DNA of 64,000 bases from contig OW799236.1 in assembly GCA_941918925.1 (NCBI GenBank), positions 84,346,213-84,410,212 on the forward strand. Reading direction: 5' to 3'. Below the pieces are notes generated by a model. It saw nothing but the letters and a program-made list of their open reading frames with translations. It was not told the DNA's origin and did no database searches. Position numbers and translations under genes: made by a program. The stretch comes from Phyto melanocephala. Its lineage: Eukaryota; Arthropoda; Insecta; Diptera; Rhinophoridae. Shown here piece after piece: positions 22,276 through 34,106 of this stretch. Numbering within the stretch: position 1 is the stretch's first letter; each line of letters opens with the position of its first letter.

Positions 22276-23929
22276 CACTGTTGCCATTTCAGCTATTTTC
22301 TCGTCAAATCTAGCGATTTTTAAATATTTTTTCCGGGAAAAAATATGATTTAGCTATTAGCGGGAAATCTAGCGTTTTTGGCGATGTTAGATTTGTACGT
22401 GTTTTAAATACATTTGATGTAAATATTCTTAAAGAGTAGCTACCAATTCATTTGTAAGGCGAATACTATTTTCAATACATTTTTTTATACAAATTTTGGC
22501 TTCTGAAAGACAAAAAGCACATACATTAAAATTTAATAACCAATTTTATCTTGAAAAGTTTATAGCTCGAAACATTTTTTGTAAAAAGATGTTAGATAAA
22601 CGTTGCTTTCTTTGTTTAGATGAGTTTGTGAATTATACAAAAAAAAACTATTTAAAAACTTCTTGCAAGAATTTTGAAATATTGAAAAAAAGAACTAATA
22701 TGATCCAAAAATTGTGCATTGTTAAGCCATTAAGAGCCGTATTCATAAAAAATATTTTAGGTTTATTAAAGGCTTATTTGACAGATGTTATAGAGAAATT
22801 TGTCAAATAAGCCTTCAATAAACCTAAAATATTTTTTATGAATACGGCCCAAAAAGTTTAAGTCCTGGGTAATGCAAGATTAAAAAGACGATACAAAGGG
22901 ATATTGATGCAGGTGCTCCCTGTCTGCAAAATTGTACAAATAAAAATACAAGTCATCTGCATCTGTGGGAGAATTATATTGGAGATAATTTAATTTTAAA
23001 GAAGGCTTCATTAATAACTCAACATACGTCAATCAATTCAATTGATCACCTTAGTGATTTATGTAAAAAATATTTCGATAGAACGAAATAAAACCGTATT
23101 TATAGAACCAAATGCTTAGCGATAAATAAAACTATTTTAGTGACCCATCTCTTAATGGAACTTAGAAACGATGTATGAGGTTCTAGGTATAGTGTATTAG
23201 AAGATAAATCAATAGACGTTTGTATCATCAAGTTATTAGGCACGTTTTTTAAAAACGAAAAACCTACGTAGTACATAAATCTAAAATAAATATTTTTTTT
23301 TAGTACGGAAAACAACAAATTGTGTTAACATTTCTAGGATTGCCTGAAGTGGCCGATGCGACAGCTTCAATTACGATTTATTTAAATCAGCATTAAAGAG
23401 ACTAGATTACAATTTTACATATAAAAACGAGAATCTAGAGTATTGGCTTTAGACTTTTAGTGAATAAATCCCAAAATGTTTTTAAATAGGAGTTAAGTAT
23501 GGATATTATAAATATAATGTAATAAGCAACACTTAATAAACGTTATTTTTTTAAATTGATATGTAACGTACATATGTATGTGTACGTATATTTCTTGGAT
23601 TTTTTCACATACCGTCATACATACATATGTAAATTATGTATTAAAATGTAACTAATAAAAGCTGCCGCGTAATAAAAATGACTGTACTTTTCTTTTTTTT
23701 CTTTCGTTGTTTTAAAAAAACTTAGCGATAAAACGCTAAATTTTCCGCGAAATAAAAAAAACGACGAAAACTTGCCAATTTTTTTTGGTTAATTTATGCC
23801 AGAATTTGAAAAAAAATAAATATTAGCGATTTATCGCTAAAATTTTGCCAATTTTTAATTTTTAGCTATTTTCTAGCTATTTTTCTACATATTTTAGCTA
23901 TATTTTTTGGGAAAAAGCTGGCAACAATG
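22276..23929 (+). mobile_element. Degraded hAT-type transposon with 8-bp TSD
   Basis: The 1654-bp element starts CACTGTTGCCA and ends TGGCAACAATG, inverted termini matching at 10 of 11 positions. It is flanked by the 8-bp direct repeat GTGCTGTA (22268-22275 and 23930-23937), the hallmark of hAT transposition. Stops and frameshifts interrupt the coding part. Remnants near 23190-23400 resemble the DUF4371/ZMYM-like hAT transposase: YSVLEDKSIDVCIIKLLG and, after a gap, FLGLPEVADATASITIY. An open stretch of 104 codons at 22496-22810 may be the N-terminal zinc-binding part but is not clear. The palindromic MITE 22735-22852 is inserted inside it. Confidence 0.75.
22735..22852. repeat. Near-perfect palindromic MITE inside the hAT pseudogene
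   Basis: The arms GCCGTATTCATAAAAAATAT and TTTAGGTTTATTAAAGGCTT are mirrored exactly at 22800-22852, around a short loop TGTTATAGAGAAATT. A second, more diverged copy is at 24006-24108. An RNA of this region would form one long hairpin of about 50 bp. Confidence 0.8.
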
Positions 23930-24005
23930 GTGCTGTACAACAAATCAAAACAAATACAAAGTAACGTTTTTCATAATCGGTTAGTATTATAAGCAAAAAC
24001 TAACT

Positions 24006-24108
24006 GCTGTATTCATAGAAAATTAGGCTTATTTGACAGTTGTTTCACAGAAATTTGTCAAATAAGACTTAATAAACCTAAAATATTTTTTATGAACACT
24101 GCAGTTAC
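24006..24108. repeat. Second copy of the palindromic MITE at 22735-22852
   Basis: CTGTATTCATAGAAAATTAG, then GGCTTATTTGACAGTTG, mirrored by TTTGTCAAATAAGACTTAAT and AATATTTTTTATGAACACTG. It matches the nested copy in the hAT element but has a shortened left arm. Confidence 0.65.
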
Positions 24109-25059
24109 ATTATTTTGATATTCAGAATTTCGAACAAATTCTCTATTTTTTTTAGAAATGTTAAATTTATTTCAAATTTACTATTTATTTCCAGTCAATA
24201 AATCATATTCCATAAAAAATTAAACTTACAATTTTTTGTCTGCTGGAACAAGTTTTCTTTTTTTCTTCTAATTGTGTGCAAGAAAATGAGAAAAACATTT
24301 TTCTGTGTAAACGTAAAGGCAAGTTTAAAGAATTAAAAAATGTTTAATAGAAAACTTTCAATGTAAACACATACTTTGCTAAATTTATATATAAGGCAAT
24401 AAGAAAAAAAATATCTTTAAATTGTATTCAATTAGATAGTCAACAATTTAAAGCTTACTTTACTCTAGTAACTTCTAATTATTGAAGACAATTTTAAATA
24501 AATTTTATTTAGAGTGCACGATTTTTTTTTTGTGACTGAGTTATGCTTCAATAAATAGATTTGTATCGTGATGTTACAAATCAGCAGACAAAATCTGTCG
24601 CATAAGCAATGCATGTTACTGTTTATTAAAATTGTAACTTTCTGTAAGGTAGAAATCTATAGAAAATAGACTTTGAAAGAGAGAAATAATTGGTCATATT
24701 GTTGAAGAGAACAAGAGAAAACACTACGTTTTTACTAACAACATTTTAACGATACAGAGAGCTGTAAAGTAAAACAATACAAATCTACTAGCTGAACCAT
24801 TAAAACTAGAACTGTCGCGACAACTAAATTTTCGCTATATCACAACTTAATATTTTATGCACATACTGTAATAGATCTAAATTTATTATCTCTAAAAATG
24901 TTAAAGTACATTTTTTGTTGTTTTCTTTATGTGGTGACTCCGTTCGCAAACAGACAGAAAATACATGATTTAAAGACATTATTTGCCATTATATATATGT
25001 ATTTTAGAATCTGTCCATGTCAAACTCTTTAAACAACGAGGAAGTGAAACGCGTTTTAT

Positions 25060-25285
25060 ACATATCGATGCTTTACTTCCTCAACCTCGTAACTTAAAAA
25101 ATACGGTTTTGACTTTTTCATATCAAACGATTGTTTCATGCTTTAACTAAAAAAGATTAGTATATCATTACTACTAATATACATAAATACAATCAATTCC
25201 TTAATAATTGCATTTAAACTTTTAACCAAACACCGAAAATTTTATTTTTAAAATACGAGGTTGTGGAAGTAAGGCATCGATATGT
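25060..25285. repeat. Inverted-repeat MITE (ACATATCGATG..CCTCAACCTCGTA family), copy 1
   Basis: The left terminus ATACATATCGATGCTTTACT followed by TCCTCAACCTCGTAACTTAA is mirrored at the right by TACGAGGTTGTGGAAGTAAG and GCATCGATATGT. The second copy at 38796-39058 has the same core in reverse, including ATTCCTTAATAATTGCATTT. Non-coding. Confidence 0.75.
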
Positions 25286-26561
25286 AAACACGCCCTTGTA
25301 CCGAGTAAGAAAACTATATTTGGAATATTAACAGCTCTATAATCAGCTGTTTAACAGATGTGTTTATTTTGTTAATATTTAGGAAAAATTTCATTGCACA
25401 CACAGGGTATCAGAGAAACAAGCCGATCGGCTTAAAATCGGCGGCTAGCCGCCGCTGATTGATTTCCTTAAGTCGCGCCGCCGCCGACTTATATCGACTT
25501 AAAAGCTGAGCCGGCTCAAACACAGCCGCCGAATTTCTCGACTGCGCCGCAGAAAACAATTTATGTACCAATGTTTTTTCTTTTACACAGGGGTTACACG
25601 ATCAAGTTTTGTGTATCAAGTTTCAATACACTCACACTTTTATTACTAATACACTCATACTTTTGGAACTTGATGCGAACTTGCTTTTGAAACTCCCTTT
25701 CCATCGAATGTTTCAATTTACAGTCAAGAAAACCGCCATTTAAATTAAATATAATTAATAATGTTTGTGAATAAAAAATTAAGTATAATGATGTGTTGCG
25801 ATTCATTGAGCTATACAGAAGCCATGGTATTCTTTGGAATATGAATCTTTCATCATATAGCGAAGCAACCATTTTAAGTTGTTTTCTTGACAAAGGCAAT
25901 TTGAATAATAAAATTGCTTTAAAATTGCGTGCAGCCTACGTCACAGCAATCAATTTAAATTAATTTTGACAAGTAGTATGTGTGAAAAACTTGAACTTTT
26001 GGCTGCAATACTTTTTGCAGATACATATGTTAATTACAAAAAATAGTGCCATTCGTTTTTGAAATTATAAAAATAATTTGAACTGTTACTTCATAGAAAC
26101 AAAGTGAAGCGTATTGAATAGTGAAGGTTATTCAAAAATGAAGCAATTTAAAAACATACAGAAATTTTAAGCTGATTATTTCAAAACAAATAATGAATCT
26201 TTCTTAGACTCTAAAAGTCAGATTCTGAAGAAACATTGAAAATACCAAAAGACGTATTACATTATCAACAATTAAAAAGAAGGCACTCTAATGCAAAAAG
26301 CATTGCAAAAGCTGTTACAACAATCGGTGGCGCAGAATGCTGAAAATATTTCGGATAGCTTTACGTGTCAAATAAACACGTTTAAAATAAATTTCAATTA
26401 TGCCAATTGTGCTTAAATTCTTCTAAATCTGTAATTTTAAAAGGGTAAGAAACTAGAAATATTAAGCTAGATGTATCCGGCATCCATTACAAGCCACAAT
26501 TAAGTAAAAATGGTTCTTATTTATTTATTTTTTTTTTGAAAAAAAAAATATATATTTATAT

Positions 26562-26935
26562 AGCAGATATACAGTTTTTTATAACCTTTACCTGTGGTAC
26601 ACAAGGTAAATATAGTTTTTTCATTTCATTTGTAATTTCTACAATATTCATTTCCGGCCCCATAAAGTAAAAAACGACGGATATATATGTAGGTCAAATA
26701 TAATAATTACAGCTTTGTCCCTTTTAACCCCCACAATATTGGTATCAAATGAACGGGCTTGACTAGTAAAATACAGTTAACTATGTAAAAAATTCAGATG
26801 ATTTCGGATAAAATCAGGAAAAAAATCGTATTACCTGAAATCTAGGCTGAGCTACGATTTGGTCATTATACCTATGTATGTACATGATAATGATTCGGAA
26901 TGGCCGAATATAGCACTCTTACTTGTTTTAAATAA
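26562..26935 (-). mobile_element. Mini-me-like fragment inside the hAT element
   Basis: CTTTACCTGTGGTACACAAG, TTGTAATTTCTACAATATTC, TTCCGGCCCCATAAAGTA and, at the other end, GGCCGAATATAGCACTCTTA match the ends of the mini-me-like family. The middle is short and altered. Its presence shows the host hAT element is old enough to have collected insertions. Confidence 0.5.
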
Positions 26936-27417
26936 AACTATTAAATTAATAAAATATATTTTAGCCTACATCTAAACAACACAGGGACTTTATTCACAGT
27001 TCATCTATAATATGTACAGATAATCTTTCCCTGTGGTTCCAAATAGTGTCATTTCGTTAATAATTTCTATGGTATTCATTTGCGACCCCTTAAAGTGTAT
27101 ATTTTCTAAAAGTTATGAATAGGAAAGTCGATTGAGCGATGTGCGCGTGTTGGTCAAAATACACTTTTTGAAGCCCTTGACGTTCTTAGTTTAAAGTGTT
27201 TACAAAATATAAAAATCCTGTAGCTATTGCAAGTTGTATTACAGAAATTTTTAATACATTCTTGAAAAAAGAACAATTTCAATTAAAAATTTGTATTAGC
27301 AGAAGGGCTACTATGTAATACGATTCGGATAAAAACATTTTCGAATTACAATGTATTAAGATACAAATTGGAAAAATTTTCAATTCAAATCACGGAAAAA
27401 CCCCTCAGTTATTGTTA

Positions 27418-28141
27418 GAGCGTGTTTACACGAAGGGACATGTCCCCTGCGACACGAATTTGTTGGTGAGGGGTGCGGCGTTGAGTACGGGGTAGTAATT
27501 GTCGCACGTTTTGTGAATTTGAGGGGACAAATTTGACATTTCTCTTTTACATCTTTCGTTCTCTTGTATTCTTGTCATGTTATGTATGACCGGTGTTGGC
27601 AGACTGATATTTTATGGAATTTGTGAAAAAAAATATGAAATATCCGATGAAAGGTCATTCATTAGAAATAAAAATAAGCCGCGTAACTCTTGCTCTAACC
27701 TCCATGGTTTTACCCACTAATTTCGTCTTCTCTTATTCGGTAAACTATTTGCATTTTTATAGCATTCTAGCAAATTAAAAATTATTTCTATATTTCAGCA
27801 TCATCTAGATCTAACGCTTCAACAGCCAGTTCAGTTAGGTCAACAATTTTGTTAGAAAGTAGGTTTTTTTAGTTTCAATGTAAATTCTTATTCATAGTAG
27901 TTATTTTCTATATGTTCAATATTTTTTCTATGTTTGTCAGTTTGTGTAAAATTATTAACACGAAAAGATATTAATATTTATAATAAATAAAATTAGTTAA
28001 TTTAACGTCAAAAAGTCGCATTGTTCCTGAAACAAAATCCCTTCATGTAAACGCAAGAAGATTTTAGAAGGGACACCAAAAGAAAATACAAGCCAACGCA
28101 AGCAGAGTCGCTGGGACATGTCCCTTCATGTAAACTAGCTC
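27418..28141. mobile_element. PIF/Harbinger-like non-autonomous DNA transposon
   Basis: The 29-bp terminal inverted repeats, beginning GAGCGTGTTTACACGAAGGG on the left and GAGCTAGTTTACATGAAGGG on the right arm, differ at three positions. Both arms continue ACATGTCCC. It is flanked by the trinucleotide TTA (27415-27417 and 28142-28144), the usual PIF/Harbinger target duplication. It is 724 bp with no intact ORF. It lies wholly within the hAT element. Confidence 0.65.
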
Positions 28142-28322
28142 TTACTCTACTAAAACAAAATAAAAAAAATTAAAATTTAAGCCGAATTTAAGCCGCCGCC
28201 GTTACTATCTATTACAAGCCGTCGCCGCCGACCAAAAAAGACTGCGCCGCCGCCGCCGATCATTTCGCTTCGGCTTGGTTCTCTGCAGGGTATCAATTAT
28301 TTTGCAATAAAACCAATTAAAA

Positions 28323-29253
28323 ATGATAAGAAATATATTAAAAATTCAAATAAGTTCAACGCAAATAAAGGTTAGTATACGGAATATTAAAAAAATGTTA
28401 TACATATTTACCAATAATTTTTTTTTAGCATGCACGATTTTTAACACAAAGTAATTTATCTGAGAAAGCTGCTAAAACAGAACCATTATTACAACCTCAG
28501 ACAGAATGTGAATTACAAAAAGAATACATTGAAGAGGCCATCAAGGTGACGCCTACTCTGTCGGTCGTATCGCCCGAAATTTGGCATAGAGCTCATGAAA
28601 CTTTCCTCAATCATGGCATAACGACCAACAGTTTTTTAAAAATCGTTACAGGAAATCCTAAAATTCTAATGCGTTCTCCGCGTAAAATCATAGACACATT
28701 AGAGCATTGGCGCTCATGTCAGTTTGGAGAACATTTTATTTTTCTATTATTAACTAAATATCCGTTTCTAATGGATGTTGACGATAAAAGGCAGTTGCTA
28801 AAACAAATTTCATTCTTAAAATCCTACGTTAGCACGAATAAAAATGTTTGGAAAGTTCTTATGAACTGTCCCACGCTCATAGAACAAACGCAAGCAGCGA
28901 TTGAAGCAAAAATTGTGTATATGAAAGAAAAAATGCGCATTGAAATACCAGAAATGATTAAATCAGAAGCATTGGATAAATCATTAGAAGAGATTAGATG
29001 CCGTCATGTGTTTTTAGATAGATTAGGTCTTTTCAAACCGCGTCCACTAAAAGCAGATCCCAATGAACCAACAAAAAATCCACGTTTATATAAAATTACT
29101 GATACTTCGGAAAAAACGTTTGCCACCAAAGTGTGTCACACTACTTTGGCAGAATTTGAGGCATTTAAGGAACTATATGCCAGGGAATTAAAAATGTTAC
29201 AAGAAGAGAATGATGATGATAAAGACGATTTGTTAAGTGACGAAGAAAAATAA
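28323..29253 (+). CDS. Mitochondrial mTERF-family protein, probably MTERF4-like
   Basis: Two exons: 28323-28370 and 28429-29253 (intron 28371-28428, GTTAGT..TTTTAG), giving 290 residues from ATG 28323. The first exon encodes a short basic, acid-free leader (MIRNILKIQISSTQIK) that fits a mitochondrial targeting peptide. Residues from about 56 form helical mTERF repeats with Pro-containing turns (NPKILMRSP, KYPFLMDVD, NCPTLIEQ), and RHVFLDRLGLF is the characteristic C-terminal mTERF repeat motif. The acidic tail (EENDDDKDDLLSDEEK) recalls MTERF4, which works with the rRNA methyltransferase NSUN4 in large mitoribosomal subunit assembly. That subfamily assignment is inference. AATAAA at 29254-29259 starts right after the stop codon, suggesting a very short 3' UTR. 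The 5' end is crowded by the hAT element. Confidence 0.85.
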
Positions 29254-29259
29254 AATAAA

Positions 29260-29857
29260 GTTAAAGAATTTTTTTAAACCGTTATTTATTTTTATTGAAC
29301 GTGTAAAAAAAAATAAGTAATAAACTTTAGGACAATATGGCTGGCTAATGTGACTTCAACAAATATGAATATTTCTTTTATATACATACATTCATATTGT
29401 TAAGAGAGGTAGATATGCTTTTATAAAAAATTGTTGATACATTTTCCACTTATAGGACTTTAATGAAAAATTTGATGGAAAGTCTTCCTAAAAATCTTTT
29501 TTCATAAATATGGATATTTTTAGTATACATATTCTGTTTTTTAAACTTTGTATATAACATTTTCTATCAATTTGTTTATTTTTTTTCTACTCTAATAGAA
29601 AATATCAAGTTGGATTCGCCTTGGAAAATATTTTATTAAATAAATTTCAAATAAAACTGAATAAAAACTAGGGATGATAACTGGGACTGATTTTGCGAAT
29701 ACAGAAATTCTGAATTAAAAATTTTAAGTCCAGAGATTTCTTCGGACCTCGTTTTTTTTGGGTTTTTATTATTTGTATGTACAAATGTATGTATTAAAAA
29801 CACAATTTATTAATATAATTTTAAATTACTTTTTTTACGAAATAACAAACTTAAAAC
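29260..29857. other. AT-rich spacer downstream of mTERF
   Basis: No gene recognised. A second AATAAA occurs near 29319. Confidence 0.4.
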
Positions 29858-31232
29858 AAATAAGAGCACTATATTCGGCTGTGCCGAATTTTTGTTACAC
29901 ACCACCAATTTCGTGTACTTTTATAGCACAAGACATAGAATAATCTCTATATGTAAGTATGTACTTTCTTTGTGCAACTTAGATTTGCTATTAACTTATT
30001 TTCTTAAACTTAGTCTTACAATGAAACATTAAGAATTTCTAAATTAGAAATGCTACTACTGACTCTTTTTTTTAAGAATGTTGTATTTTTATGGAATCTG
30101 AATAGAATAATTTTGTACTCAGAGGTAGTTAAAAAAAAAAATTAGCTTTGTGTGGGCAAAATTTTAAAATTATATATTTAATGTTTGAATTCAACTTATA
30201 GTACCGACTTTTTTTTTTTAAATTAGCGTCCATATACAAATAATATGAATTTAAGATAAAGCGTTATATAGGAGGTGGGCGTTAAAGTAGGCGTGTCACC
30301 TTAATTTTAGAATCATACAATAATTTTGTCAGTTTTATTAGTTTTTAATTTTAAATATACCGAAAAGGACACTGTGCGGTATAAATTTTCGTACAACTCC
30401 TTTCGCAATGTCTAGATTTGAGCAATTCTCAGGAAAGATTTTTTTACTCAGGAAATACACATTCAAAATTTCATCGCTCTACGTCAATGGGCTAAATAGG
30501 AATAATATGAAGAGAGTTATAGCTCGTAATGCAAAAGTAGGTCAAAAAACCGTGTCCTTCCAAAATCGAATAAAATAAAATTGTGACAAACGCATTAACG
30601 TAGAGCCATGAAATATCGAATGTATATTTCCTGAGTAAAAAAATATTTTTCCCCGAAAATTGTTTAAATCTTTGAGTTAGGAAAGGAGTTATAGACCCTA
30701 TATTGAAATATTTGAGTCGAGTTTATTGGCAGAAACTGTTTCGACACGCCTACTATAATGCCCACTTTTTACGAATTATACTGTTATGAAATTTAAAAGC
30801 TCCTTAAACCGACAAAATTAGAGGTATGATAATAAATTTCGTTCATCTAGCTTTCTAGTCAATGTCACTGTAATTCCAAAAATGAAGGCAACATGCCCAC
30901 TTTAACGCCTACCTCCCATATAACTAACAAATTCATATAATTTCTCTATGGACAAAGTTGTGGAAGAATAAAGGACTATATTAAAATATCTAAGTTTTTT
31001 TTATTAGCAGAAGCTATATTAACACGCCTACTTTAACGCCCACTTTCATTGACAGACTAAATTTACGTAAAAATTTTACTAGAAAATCGAAGTTATACAA
31101 AGAAAGTGATACATATTTTAGTATAATGAGATTATTCCATAGCAATTACTGTTAATAACAAAATAATAAATTTTGTGCCATAAGAGCACACAAAATTGGT
31201 GGTGGATATCAAATATATAGTGCTCTTACTTG
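29858..31232. mobile_element. Head-to-head pair of mini-me-like (type B) element ends
   Basis: Both outer edges are the same terminus: AATAAGAGCACTATATTCGG at the left and ATATAGTGCTCTTACTTGTT at the right. Inside, blocks of the form GTGGGCGTTAAAGTAGGCGT occur on both strands (for example near 30273, and inverted near 30750, 30900 and 31030). It therefore looks like two truncated type-B elements joined tail-to-tail, or one foldback copy. It lacks the mariner-type insertion found in other type-B copies and preserves the empty site near 31096-31120. Confidence 0.55.
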
Positions 31233-33117
31233 TTTTATATTATCAATATCATATTTTAATTTTGGATTTTTTTAAATGTTCAAAAGTGTTAAATAGGCTG
31301 TTCTGTTTTCTTGTATTCTTCTACGAAGAGGTTTTTCCAATTCATCACTTAATTTGCAATCCGTTTTTTAAATTTCTTTGAGCAAAAATGAGAAACGCAT
31401 CGGCCAAAGGGCTGCATCTGTTACCTTTGCTGGGCTTAAAATTACTATTATTTGATTTAGTAACGCAAATTCACTTTCATTTATTTGTGGTAATTTTAGA
31501 TCTGTTAATGCTTATTTAATAGGTTTTTTTCAAGTTTGTTTCATCTTGTTTTGCAATCGAAAATAAGTTTCAGTTCTTTTTTTTTTTTTCTGTAACATAT
31601 TTTTGGAAAATTTAAAAATAATACACAATCTACCCTTTAGATATCCCACTTATCTTCTACATAGAAACTTTGACTTCAAAATGGTTAATTCATTGACAAG
31701 GGAACTGACTCTGTCATTTAATGAAAAATGCGGAACATCAAATTTTGAAATAATAAGAAATATGCTAAAAACCTACTGATGGTCTTTTGTTAAAAATACA
31801 CATTTTAGTGATTGTTTGAAATTTCTTATAACTTCTCAGTTGATACGGGGTTTTTTATGAACAACTTTTCCTTTAAACTGTGATATTAGTAGTTTCTTTA
31901 TTTAATTAATCAGAAGTTAATTGTTGTAATAATATTTGTAAATTCTCATAGCTCATATTGAAAAAAACAAAATATAGAATTTTATAACCCTTCTTATTTA
32001 CGTGTCTTAAATAATAAATAAAATAAAATTATTTAATCAAAATCTTAACTGAAAATATATTGTGGTAGTTATAGTTACATACATATATCCACTTAAAAGT
32101 ATTAACTTTCATTTTTCATTAAATCAGAAGAATTTATGGCCGAGGACGGAAACAAAAAAATAAGCAAAAGTATGTTTTAGAAAAATTACAAACAAAATCC
32201 GATAATTTTTGCGTTTAAATAACAAGCAATTAAGCCCAATAGTTATATCAAATGCATTTAAAAATAGCGAAAAGAAATATAAAATGGTATAGAAAGAAAT
32301 AAAAACAAAAGTATGACAAAGTGAAATTAAAGACCTCAAGTTTTTTTATTATTTTCATTTATAACAGCAAACGTTTATTTAAAAAAGGGGAAACTATTTA
32401 TACATACACACATATGTATGCAGAAAGATATGCGTTAATACGAAACTACGTATTCAAACTATAAATCTTGACTGGAATGAATAATTTTGGTAGGTACTTC
32501 ATAAAAATAAAACACATTTATATATTACTTAGGGGCCTTGTAGTGTATTAAGTAGCTTAAGGTTTGGCGACACTTTGTAGATTAATAAAAAAAAAAAAAA
32601 ATGCACTCAAAGAATTTTTTTAAATATAATATTACAAGATAGTTTTAGTAATTTAAGAGCAAATATGTATGAATATAGTTTTTAGCTAAAAAAACACATA
32701 CTTATGTAGTTACCATTGGCGTAGATGGGCTTGTTTTGGGGGGCTAACCAGCCGCCAGATTATTTTTAGCAAAAATTTTAATCTTTCTTACACAAGATGA
32801 CATAGTATTTTCTATGTCAAACTTTGAATTTAATATTTTTGTATATATCGAAGACTGTTCGCGAAATTATCGTATGTTACGTTTTTTTAGCATTCGATTT
32901 TTTTTTTTGTAAATTGATTCTAAGTACATACATCCATTAATTCATTATAATCGCAATGTTATAGCGATAACTGTTTTAGTTATGGAGATAACATTTTCTC
33001 GTATGTAGCAGTAATAACGTTTTTATTTATTTAAAATTTTAAAAAACGCTCTCCTGTAAAATTTTGTTTTTGTAACAAACGACAATATCGCGCACAGGGG
33101 TCGATATGTATATGTAT
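31233..33117. other. AT-rich spacer, nothing recognised
   Basis: No gene, RNA gene or assignable repeat seen. Short open frames here have low-complexity, AT-driven composition. Confidence 0.45.
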
Positions 33118-34099
33118 ATTGGGTGCACAAGTTTAAAATATCTATTTAGACAATATGTGGCTATAACAATGTCGAATTTTGCGCTAAAAAAGATTTTTTG
33201 CAAGGAACATTGAAAACCGTTTTCATTTGAAGAAAACGACTTCTGAAAGTTATCGATTGTTGGTAGACGCTTACGGTCAACATGCACCAACTTAAAAAAC
33301 TTGTGAACCATGGTTTGCGCGATTCAAAAGTGGTAATTTCGACAAACAAGACAAGGAGAGGCCTGGTCAGCCAAAAAGTTTGAAAATTAAGAATTGGAAG
33401 CATTACTCGGCGAAGATTGTTGTCAAACGCAACAAGATCTTGCATTATCATTGGAAGTCAGACAACAAGCCATTTACCTATGTTTGAAGCATTTGGATAT
33501 ATTAAATAGCAAGGAAATTAAGTCCCATATGAATTGAAACTGAGAGTCGAAAATGATGCTCGAACGCTGCAAAAAGAAGTAATTTTAGAATCGTATTGTT
33601 ACTGGTGTTAAAAAATTGAGACATTACCATAACCCCAGGTGCAAAAATTCATATGTAATGCCCGGTCAACCAGAATAAATCAACGCCGTAGCCGAATATT
33701 TATGACACCAAGGTTATGCTCTGCATTTGGTGGGATCAAAAGGGTGTTTTGTATTATGAGCTATTGAAATCGGATCAGACGATCACAGAGAACCTGTACC
33801 GAACACAAGAAAACGAACAGAATATTCGACCAGACACGAGGCCATAATCTTTAATCATGGCAACGCTAAGCCACATGTTGCAAGACCAGTCAAAAACTAT
33901 TTCAAAAACAGTGGATGGGAAGATCTGGCTCACCCGGTTTATATCCCAGACCTTGCCCCTTCCTACTATCATTTGTTTCGATCGATGCAGAACGCTCTTA
34001 CTGGAATACGCTTCACTTCTGAATAGGGTATCAGAAATTGGCGTTATTCATTCTTTACCTTAGAACCGGATCAGTGGGAACCAGAGAGGTGGATATGAA
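33118..34099 (+). pseudogene. Decayed mariner transposase
   Basis: The left end TTGGGTGCACAAGTTTAAAA after a TA looks like a mariner terminus. Frames with several stops spell the mariner transposase: an EELEALLGEDCCQTQQDLAL-like block near 33390, VMLCIWWDQKGVLYYELLK near 33710-33770 and a degraded RSMQNALTGIRFTSE block near 33980-34025. The last carries frameshifts and the element ends near EPERWI at 34085. The DDD catalytic positions are not all intact, so it is inactive. The SINE at 34107-34286 is inserted at its 3' end. Subfamily not assigned. Confidence 0.8.
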
Positions 34100-34106
34100 T
34101 ATGGAT

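Larger units (their letters stand above)
23938..25410. other. AT-rich spacer containing two short MITEs
   Basis: Holds the palindromic MITE copy at 24006-24108 and the TCGATG..CCTCAACCTCGTA repeat at 25060-25285. The rest is AT-rich with no recognisable gene. Confidence 0.5.
25411..28285. mobile_element. Non-autonomous hAT-type element upstream of the mTERF gene
   Basis: Starts CAGAGAAACAAGCCGATCGG and ends, read on the other strand, CAGAGAACCAAGCCGAAGCG. These inverted termini match over about 16 bp with one mismatch. It is flanked by an exact 8-bp duplication CAGGGTAT (25403-25410 and 28286-28293), diagnostic of hAT. Subterminal regions are strikingly GC-rich with CCGCCGCCGAC-type repeats at both ends (25436-25555 and 28180-28265), unlike anything else in the window. 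No transposase is visible; the centre contains other insertions (26562-26935 and 27418-28141). The right end is 37 bp from the mTERF start codon. Confidence 0.8.

Noticed and set aside
22496..22810. 104-codon ORF as an independent gene
   Set aside because: It lies inside a hAT element with target duplication, runs into a palindromic MITE, and is most likely decayed transposase sequence.
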